The notes under the pieces are model-generated. The model did not search any database and was not told where the DNA came from. It saw only the letters and a program-made list of their open reading frames with translations. A program made the translations under genes and the position numbers. This document shows, piece after piece, positions 55,651 to 64,000 of a stretch of 64,000 nt of DNA. The stretch's first letter is position 1; each line of letters opens with the position of its first letter. Location of the stretch: positions 1,476,001 through 1,540,000 of the forward strand of contig CM049320.1 in assembly GCA_026874595.1 (NCBI GenBank), given 5' to 3'. Source of the stretch: Sipunculus nudus. Lineage: Eukaryota > Annelida > Sipuncula > Golfingiida > Sipunculidae.

Positions 55651-57345
55651 ACATGTTTAATAGGTCCGTAATATTTGACGAAATGAACTCTCGTCGTGTA
55701 TATTTCTTATTTTCTATCAAATTTACCTTTCTTTTAATGTATATATGTTTAATTACTATTGTCATTTAACACATGTTGTGGCTTTATTAAGCAATTAATT
55801 TTCAAATATAATACAAGAACCGGCGTTTCATAGAGGAACACATAATATCAAAAGGGCCCCGTATTTAGCCGAGGAACATGATCTATCAACAAATTATGAT
55901 ATTTAGTTTGAATAAGAAACAAGTCACATTCATACAATACCAAGATCTTTTGTTAATATAGTCGTGAGTAATTTAAACCCATCCAACATAACATTAATGA
56001 GTTAAGCTTAAATGATTTTGTTTAATTACCAGTGTGTCACAGGGATTATCCATATCTAAGGAAAAAATAGACGTTCTTAGAAGATGGGACGCACCCCTCT
56101 ATACAACAACTAATTAATCATATTCATGGATAAAGTCGATGCTTGGTTAAACAGTTGAGATCCTTTTTACCTAGGAGTTCCCTGTTACTTATATACATGG
56201 ATATATGCTCAATGCTGAATTCACTTAGGTGTCACCGATATTGGGATGGCACGTTCGGTCATACTAGAAGATGATTTACTTTATTTCGTACAGTTCATGT
56301 TCCTTTTTTTGAGGCACATTGTGTTATGTCCAAACGAATAAAAACGAAAAGTAAGCAAATCTATAAGGTGTTACTCTTAACGCGGCAGTTATCTGATATC
56401 ATCGTAAGAGGGTTCACACGTTTTCCAGGGTTTATGTTTACAAGGTCGTTTACCCAATTGACGCACAACGTTTATGTGTCCTAGCAACAAATTACGCAGA
56501 CGACAGGATCGAAACTCGTGTGGAATGGAAACATTTGTTACCATCGTACCCCCCCCCCCCCTCGTAAGCCTCCTGTGTGTGGTCCATAATGGAAGAAGGA
56601 AGGACATAACTGAGAATTTGGACGTCAGAGTAAATTATCCCCTTAGTCCATTCCTGCTTCAGTGTAAATTAGGAAAGATTGACAAAGATGAGCTCTCGGT
56701 CTGTTGTATAGGATATGAACTAAAATAATTACTGGATATTTGGAATCACCCAAGAATTCTAGACTGCGTATGAATAACATACGTTTTTATCATGAATTTA
56801 ATCTTCATATTCCTTGGATAGACAATAGGTCTTGCAGAATATGGCCTCTTAAACAAAAGCTAGTGTTACCCTGTTAACTAATGTCGTATCTGCCCTTGCC
56901 TGTCAGATCACTATATGCAAAAAAAATAAAAATAAAACTGGTGACGTAATTAATAATTATCTCTGCGAAATATCAACACAACATCCAAATTTATCTTTCA
57001 CAAAATTAGTATTTTTTCCTTTCATGGTATTATTTATAACCAACCCAATAAACGAAAGATAGCTGACTTTTGACCATGACAATGGGTCTTGTAGTGTTTA
57101 AGTTTTGGCGCTAATTTGTCCTACTATACCTTTGTTACAAGTGCCCCTTTTATTGTGTACAGCGGTCTTACCGATGATTGTTTTATTGTGCACACAGATG
57201 TTCTATGTGTTGTTGGCATTTGGTTCGTGCAGCACGCGTAGCTCGTTGCCGTGGTAGCATCGCCTGGCGGGGCCGGGCTGGCCCACGTATGTAATTCATA
57301 CGACTCAATATATTTAAAAAAGGCATAAAGACTCAAAGAATATTT
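55651..57345. other. Non-coding stretch
   Basis: Includes a 13-bp C run (56549-56561). Small ORFs have no signature. Confidence 0.45.
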
Positions 57346-57349
57346 GGTG

Positions 57350-57486
57350 TATCTGTCTCTATTTATTTGGTTTATCTGTCTCTAGTTATTTGGATTATCT
57401 GTCTCTAATTAGCGACTGTAAAATATTAATTATAAAATTGTTTTATAATTAGCGACTGTAAAATATAAATTATAACATTGTTTTAT
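57350..57486. repeat. Two short tandem repeats, back to back
   Basis: Three copies of a ~22-bp unit (TATCTGTCTCTATTTATTTG) are followed by two copies of a ~40-bp unit (AATTAGCGACTGTAAAATAT plus AATTATAA..TTGTTTTAT). Confidence 0.9.
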
Positions 57487-58097
57487 AAAACCTCAGCCCA
57501 TACAGCATCATTATATTCATCAACCTGAAAATTACGCTTTACTGATACGTCAAAGCAAAGCACATATCTTCATGACATAGAGCTAAAAAAAATAGATAAC
57601 GGAAACAAGGCCTAAGTTCTCTTGTAAATTGGATCTATAGAGTTTTTTCTCTATCACTATACACCAGCGAAACAGCTTGTGTTGCTACAATTAACCTGAA
57701 TCCACCCTACTACAGGATGATAGATTTTTTGTCCATTTATAGCTGGTGTACACAAATAGAGTGGTGTGTCGTCGAAAACAATCGATAAAGGTCTTTCAAT
57801 AAAAAAGACGGTTTTTGTTTGCTTCCGCCAAATATTGGATTGTAGAAGATGGCGTTTCAAGGTAGCATTGGTATGTAACGGAATTCCAAATTAAAAAATC
57901 ATATGAACCTCCAGTTCTGATGGATGATCACTCAAGCGAAACCAGTCGCATCATTTGCAAAAATGCACTAGACCTAATTAACAAGATTGATATCATATGA
58001 TGATAAATATTATGTAATATACAATATTTATTTTCTTTTCGCGACACTGATGGTTAAACCTAAGACAATTGTGTTTTGTTTCTAGAACATAACATCG
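57487..58097. other. Non-coding stretch
   Basis: AT-rich, with no recognisable gene. Confidence 0.45.
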
Positions 58098-58601
58098 GGT
58101 CCTGCTAAACATCGAAAAGTACCAAAGAGTACCGAAAATTAACGAAAAGTTACCGAAAAATACAGAAAAGTAACTGACCTGTAATATATCACAAAAAGAA
58201 CAAGATATACCAAAAAGTACCGAAAAGTAACCAAAAGTGCCGAGAGAGTACCGAAAAATATAGAAAATGCTGGAAATTTACCGAAACGTTACTTAAAAGA
58301 CTAAATAAGCACCTTCTAATTAACGAAAACAACACTCCGAGTCTTTCAGTAACTTTTCATCATCCTTTATAGATGGCAAAAAAGATCACACAGTTTGCTT
58401 ACTTTACTGAGTCTGAAATAACTTTTTTTGTATTTTTGGTATTTTCATTAATTTAAAGGTGCTTATATTGTCTTTTCAGTAACTTTTTGGTAATATTTAA
58501 GTACTTGTAAGTGAATTTTCAGTACTTTTCTGTTACTTTTTGGTTACTTTTCCGTAATTTTTCGCTAAATTTTGGTACTTTTCGGTGTTTAACAAGCTCC
58601 T
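58098..58601. mobile_element. Foldback element with GTACCGAAAAGT-rich arms
   Basis: Left arm 58098-58315 and right arm 58455-58601 are inverted copies. The left starts CCTGCTAAACATCGAAAAGT; the right ends ACTTTTCGGTGTTTAACAAG. The inner borders are AAATAAGCACCTT and AAGGTGCTTATATTG. Both arms consist of degenerate (TA)CCGAAAAGTAA repeats. The loop is ~140 bp and unrelated. There is no coding content. It is a foldback-type or long-TIR non-autonomous element. Confidence 0.75.
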
Positions 58602-58978
58602 ATAACAAGTCACATATCTTTCCTTAGAACATGCCTTGAAAAAAAAATTACCTGCAGTTTTTCCCCGTTTCAATTTCACAAAAAAATGCAGTGGGTTTCT
58701 TCTATCACTAATTAGATTTGATTAGCAGTTCTTCTGAGATCTTCATTAAAGTTATATCTTACACGTTATTCGCAACTCTCACACGTTGGCGAGTTATAGT
58801 TGCCGATACTGGGAATGTGTTTACTCCCGGGTACTTTAAACATGTCTATAGTACCCAGAACACGTATTCATATTTAATAGAAGTAAGCCCAAGAAGGATT
58901 ATAGTCTAATGCAATACCCGTAAGATACTCGTTAGTAATTGTTCTAAATTGTTCTATTCTTGACGAGTTTGATGAATT

Positions 58979-59742
58979 AAAGCCTAAGTCACAAACATCG
59001 CACAACAGGTATACGACAGGTCTATGACAGAAAATTGGGGAAATTCCCAGGATAGTCGTAGGTGTGTCGTACGAAAGTCAGGTTTTCTACAACAGAAAAT
59101 ACTGACGTAGACCTTTGTCGTGAAATTTTAAAATGTTCAGTTTTTTTATCATGCCAGTCACTTCTCAGGCCGGTCTCGTAGGTCAGTTGTACGATGCCTT
59201 ACGGCCGTTTTACGATAAACCTACGAATTATGTACGAGTTTTTGGTAAACTGAGGCCTTACGAATCGTAGGACTTTCCTACGACAGCCCAACGATTGCCG
59301 CATTTTCTACCTTTGACAGTCCTTCAAATGTTTTACCGTCTTAGGTCATTCCTGCGACCGTGGGTTTGTCTTTAGCCTCAGACACGTTCATCGCACAACA
59401 CATACATAACAGGTCTACGACAAAAAAATGGGGAAATTTTTCTTTTGTATTACGAGTTAACATATAAAACAGGTCTACGACAAAAAAAATGGGGACATTT
59501 TTCTTTTGTATAAGGGCCATCGTAGGGACCTCATACGAATGTTGTAGGAAGGGCGTACAATTACATTAAGACAGCCCTGATCAATTTCCCCACGCCCATC
59601 GTATAACAAATATATTACAAGTGAACGTTTCCACGACATTGTCAAAATAAAACTCTCCCAGACCTGCGACGCTTCCCTCTGTCTTAGCCCTGCTGATATC
59701 GTACGACAGTCAAATTCGTACAATATTTGTGACTTAAGCTTA
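58979..59742. mobile_element. TIR element rich in TCGTA/TACGA
   Basis: AAGCCTAAGTCACAAAC (58980-58996) is answered by ATTTGTGACTTAAGCTT (59725-59741), 15 of 17 paired. The interior is CpG-rich, with many TACGAC/GTCGTA motifs. A second internal start near 59372 (TTAGCCTCAGACACGTTCATCGCACAAC) and two copies of GTCTACGACAAAAAAA..TGGGG (about 59411 and 59472) show internal duplication. No transposase. Confidence 0.65.
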
Positions 59743-60245
59743 AGGAACACAGGTGTTTCGGAGAATTTATCGCCCAACAAGCCATTATCTAAGAGGAGAT
59801 TTACTCTTGAGTGAAAACTAAGCCTTTAAGGCACATATATCGCAGACACAATTTTCGAGTACCGCTAATAAAATTAAATATTTTCGCAAGAGACGTTAAA
59901 GTTTTAACGGAAAACCCGATAGAAACTGAAACAATCCCTTTTATTAAGAATGTTATTAAAAAAAGATTCAAGCATAGTAAATAAGTCATCCAATTCAATG
60001 AATATCAAAATGACGTAGGCATCTATTTGATACCATACACAATGGACAAAACGAAAAAATACAACTTGCTAAAACTATTCTCACTGCTATCTTACATTAC
60101 ACTTTTCGACTAAATTATACAAACTATGATTATGACAGATTAAATTAATGTTAAAAATGATCTTTGAGAAAAATATGTGTGATTTACATATTTAATACAT
60201 GAATACAGTTGACAAAATGATAATGGACCTTTTTTTCATATGAAG
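59743..60245. other. Probable intron sequence
   Basis: AT-rich; precedes the Thr-rich exon. No other feature is seen. Confidence 0.4.
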
Positions 60246-60365
60246 ACGTCAGCTGTCCAACCAACAACAACCACTAAACCGACAACCACGTCTCCCGAAG
60301 AGACCACCACAGTGGAACAGACTACAACACCCACACCCACCCCCACCGTGACTTCCCCGAATCCG
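60246..60365 (+). CDS. Thr/Pro-rich linker exon
   Basis: 120 bp, 40 codons, symmetric phase 0-0. Acceptor CTTTTTTTCATATGAAG, donor CCG|GTAAGA. It encodes TSAVQPTTTTKPTTTSPEE, then TTTVEQTTTPTPTPTVTSPNP, a mucin-like, probably O-glycosylated stalk. Such linkers separate domains in molluscan secreted and membrane lectins. Phase and strand agree with the C-type lectin exon at 62481. Confidence 0.7.
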
Positions 60366-62480
60366 GTAAGACAGGGGTATATCATGTGCAGGCATCTGCA
60401 ACCCTCCTTTGAATTATGTCTAAAATTGGCCTCGAAATATTTTGTTTCAAGTCACTGAATATTTTTGTTTTTTATTTTTAATTATAATTATGTTTAGGTC
60501 TGATCCTTTTAGTCGATGGTGCCACATTATCTTCTACATAAAACATTTCTCTCAGACTTGTTTAGAATCTTATTATAAGTATTTTTGAGTAGTTATTGAG
60601 TAAATGTATCGATCGATCGTCTGGAAACTAACGGCTCTGTTGTCTCGCACCACCTTAACATTTACTCACAGAAAAAAAAAAATAAAAAAAAATTCTACAA
60701 GTTCTGTGTCAAGACATGCTCCCTGCCCAAACTCACCTGCAACCATCAACCCTTTGGGGATCAATTGTGGTACTGCATATATCAGTGAAACTTTACACAT
60801 TGAATAAACCATATTACATGCATCAGTGGATCTTGGCCATATGCGCTGTCCTTTCTAGTCAAACATTTACTATCCATCAAATTTATATCATTCAAAAGAG
60901 TGGTTGTTAGCAATTGGATAGCACATCGTGGAACTTCTGAATTTAAAACAAGGCAATGTAATTATTGGATTCTGTGTGAATAATGTCCTTTTTACAGTAA
61001 CATTTGCATACGTTCCTGTATTCAAAAACAAAAGATCCTTTGACATTAACAGCCTTATGTTTAAAGGACACCTACATCACAACTAAACCGCTCTAGCTTC
61101 ACGGCCAAACCAATAGAGACACGGTAGAAAAAAACCCGATTCATGATGTCATACTTCAAGCAACATGGCCGTGGAATGTGATACTGGTTTACTACGACGA
61201 CTTTTAATCTGTTTTGAACCACAGGCTGATGGATGAAGGTGTGGACGAAGCTGCAGGAGCTGACCTTAGTAATCGTTTACCATTAATGAAAAACCTATTT
61301 TTTATCCCAGTTGAGAAACATAACAAATCTCATGTATCCATAACATTGAACTTGCAGTTGTGGACCTTTGAGATACAGCCTTAGTCAGTCAGCGGCGTGG
61401 TTTGTGTAGTTTATTTTTTTTAAGTTTTTTATGTGGAGGTAACTATCTCAATTGTTTAAAGCTTGGTTAGCTAAGTACTGTGTACATCTGCAGGATTTCA
61501 TTCAGGTTTCGGACTTAGTTACACGCGATAATCCTGGTATCTGCCAGGTTCGGTGTACCATTCCTACGGGTCCTGGGTGTGTGTCTTCTCCATTGCTGAA
61601 TCATAACAAAAAAGGACCACCGTAAGGGCCCACCTCTCTGTGACGTAACCCAGACTGCTCACCCTTGGTGACATGTTTAGATTGTGTAGGGGTTTCCGGT
61701 GTTTATGCTGCCGCTACACATTATTGTGATCGTGACAGCAGTCAGGTGAAGGTTGTTTATATCATCAGACTCACAGGCATTCTACATGTTAGTACAGAAA
61801 CTTTAGAATTTAGCTATATGTATATATCTATCCACAATATCTGCTTTTCCGGGATAGGAGAGGCAAGGAAAAGCAATATTAGCACATATCTTCATTTGAA
61901 TGTCAATGTTCATAGGAAAACAGCGCTTAACAAGATTGACCCTCATGACAATCCCCCATGCTTTCCTGCTTGAAATATATGCCGAAAGAGGCAATAATCA
62001 AATTAATAGCAAATTCAATGAATACACGAGCATTTCAGATACAACAATGGTTTATGGTTATTTCGTAGCAAATCAGCAAGCCGGATCACAACAAGATGTG
62101 TTCATACATTACACATCGTCAAACGGAGCTGGTGAGCTAATCATAAACATGCGGAAGCTCCGTTCCTTTAACTGCCCGCCAATTATATGAATATGCAAGC
62201 GCGCTAGAACACAACATTTTATTACAAATCTATTGACATTTTGGTTGTATATTGTCGGTTGTTCTTAAGGATACGATGCAATGTGTGTATTTGCTTTGAC
62301 AGTTTTTAATGACTACTAATTTGTGGTTACGCTCATCCCGTTATTGTTCCCTTATTATCGCAATGTTTGCTCCGAAAAAGGGTGTATTGTTATCATTAAC
62401 ACTGGTAGTCTATTCTAAGAACCGAGCGCAGGTAAATATAGCAAACATAAATTTATAGTAATAAAAGTGTTTCATTATAG
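60366..62480. other. Probable intron
   Basis: Runs from the donor after the linker exon to the acceptor before the lectin exon. Short ORFs (61665-62190) show no domain. Confidence 0.5.
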
Positions 62481-62705
62481 TGTCCAGGAAATTACCGGTA
62501 CTTTAACGGTCATTGGTATCTCATTCCGATCTGTAATGGCGTTGGAGTAAAGAAAAACTGGTACGACGCACGTGCTGATTGTCAAGCCGACGGAGGAGAC
62601 CTGGCCATTATCGAATCCGCGGCGGAGAATAAGTTTGCCAGGCAATACCACCTGGACAACTATGGCAAGTATAAAATAATTGGCGGAGGTTACGCTTATC
62701 AAAAT
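62481..62705 (+). CDS. Exon encoding the N-terminal half of a C-type lectin domain
   Basis: 225 bp, 75 codons, phase 0-0, acceptor CATTATAG and donor AAT|GTGAGT. It starts with CPGNYRYFNGHWYLI, as in long-form CTLDs with the extra N-terminal Cys, and continues with NWYDARADCQADGGDLAII and SAAENKFARQY. This is the classical W..AR..C...GG.LA.I.S..EN.F block forming helices 1 and 2. The ligand-binding half (WIG, W.D, last Cys residues) must be on a later exon beyond the window. Function is carbohydrate or protein recognition, secreted or on the cell surface, possibly immune. With the PAN and Thr-rich exons it suggests a PAN-stalk-CTLD protein. Confidence 0.85.
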
Positions 62706-62813
62706 GTGAGTGCCACATTATCTCAAATATTAACAATATGAATTTATTTTTTTACTCGTTCTTTTAAGCTTTCGTGTAGTAGTAATAGTAGTTAATACCG
62801 AAATGTTGATATA

Positions 62814-63819
62814 CAGTGAAACCTCAGAACTCACTTCGGGTTCACGATAAACTGGTCGCATTTCTGAGGTGGTCGCCCAAGTGAAGTTTTACTTTCAAGG
62901 GCTTTACAACAGCTCCTCTAGCTGCACTTTGTTAACGTGAAGTACTCCGTGACGTGCACGTAGATATTCAATAAACTTTGGAATTACTGATTTTTTTTTT
63001 CCAGCTAAATCTACATTATAAGACAAGATATTTACACGATACGTTTTGTATTATTTTATATATTAAAACTGTAAAATCTTAGAAAAGGTTAAAAATAAAA
63101 AAAAATATTTAAAAAGTCATATCCAAGCATATCTCAAGCACATTTTCTATTATTTACAATGTAACAGTATGTACTGTGAATGCGTGTTCTATAAACATTA
63201 ACCTAACACCCTACAGGTTCTTTCTTCATGGCCTTGATAAAGTCTTTTTTTCCTGACAAAGTTGCCAATTTTTATACCTGACGTGCACAGCTCGTTCCTG
63301 TGACATGTCCTTCAGCGCAGACATTTTACACCGCTGAGTTAATCACGGAATACCCGTTCGCTTTCCTCAGCCAATAAACAGTAAGCCCCATGTTGAGTAA
63401 AATATGAACCAATGATAAACCTTTATTGACCAGTGAGTTCAACGAACTTTGGTGCCCTTGGATCACGCATATAATTAACGGTGGGCCTGGTAAAAGGTTA
63501 TGAAACCGTAATGCAAACATTTTAAACTCCCCTTGAGTGATCATCCGTGAACACGCTTTGATCTATGCTAATTACTATAATTAGTGATGCAAGACATTGG
63601 TTTGCCCCGACCCACCGCTACGCCTGGCCGGGCAATGTTTACTCCGTACTTTGTGGTCGCAAAATTCAGGTTCAGGTCACCCGATGGGACCAAAATAAGT
63701 GGTCGTAAAACGGAAAGACGAGGTGCCCGCGATTCCGAGATTAATATAAATGATATAAAGAGCGAAAAAAAATCGGGACCATGAAAATTGGTCGTTATTT
63801 CGAGGTGGTTGCTTCACTG
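62814..63819. mobile_element. Possible Tc1/mariner-pogo-type non-autonomous element
   Basis: CAGTGAA at 62814-62820 and TTCACTG at 63813-63819, each next to TA (62812-62813 and 63820-63821), fit a TA target and CAGTG termini. A subterminal hairpin pairs ACCTCAGAA (62821-62829) with TTCTGAGGT (62862-62870). GGTCG.(A)TTT(CT)GAGGTGGT occurs near both ends. The interior has no transposase. It lies in the intron after the lectin exon. Confidence 0.5.
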
Positions 63820-63947
63820 TATATTAAATATATAAAGCATAATTGTAATTTAACATTAAAGGTATTAACAAAATAATAATAACGATAAATAATGAACTGT
63901 GTATAAAAGCATCTTCCAAATCCTCCTTTGGACAGCATAGAAATATA

Positions 63948-64000
63948 CAGTTGAACCCGTCTGAAAGACCACCAGTCTATTAAGACCACCGTTGGGAAGA
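63948..64000. mobile_element. Start of another CAGT-ended repeat, cut by the window
   Basis: TA then CAGTTGAACCCGTCTGAAAG and TTAAGACCACC. The AAGACCACC(T) motif is shared, inverted, with the repeat tail near 10635-10760. Only 53 bp are visible. Confidence 0.4.

Overview
The window is animal nuclear DNA: AT-rich, with long gene-free stretches, GT-AG introns, many microsatellites, and remnants of most eukaryotic transposon classes. The mix (Penelope-like, Ty3/Gypsy, LINE, hAT-like and Helitron-like pieces, marine-type ~145-bp repeats, PAN and C-type lectin exons) suggests a lophotrochozoan, most likely a mollusc. That is inference from family content; nothing here names a species.

Layout. 1-7400 and ~10773-18176 are two near-identical direct copies of one >7.4 kb segment, separated by ~3.37 kb of single-copy DNA. 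Each copy holds a decayed tyrosine-recombinase-like exon, a ~145-bp tandem array carrying direct repeats of a nuclear-receptor half-site, and a ~218-bp tandem array with a 12-bp palindrome. 18.2-25.5 kb holds a Penelope-like GIY-YIG remnant with a possible degenerate hammerhead ribozyme, a broken intron-containing hAT-derived gene and a MITE. 25594-33227 is a young, complete Ty3/Gypsy element. 33-45.7 kb is repeat-rich: a tRNA-derived SINE, a 34-bp minisatellite, two more copies of the MITE, a tandem repeat, a helicase fragment, an inverted-repeat element and a LINE reverse-transcriptase fragment. 45.7-64 kb holds the only likely host gene: plus-strand exons encoding a PAN-like domain, a Thr/Pro linker and the start of a C-type lectin domain. 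They are spread over >13 kb among solo LTR-like repeats, long foldbacks and TIR elements. The gene runs off the right edge.

The most interesting item is the Gypsy element. Its LTRs differ at two sites that I can find. Pol is one open frame containing protease, RT, RNase H and a D-D35-E integrase. Gag begins with an RRM-like domain, followed by a capsid resembling vertebrate PNMA proteins and one CCHC knuckle. Gag ends on a textbook -1 slippery heptamer (A AAA AAC) directly followed by the stop codon, so Gag-Pol is probably made by programmed frameshifting. The central part of Gag, however, is displaced by two apparently compensating frame changes.

The second item is the 34-bp minisatellite at 36.1-37.6 kb. 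It appears to have grown inside a duplicate of an exon-like sequence still present once at ~49.9-50.1 kb. It reads through without stops in several frames on both strands, so its long ORFs should not be taken as genes.
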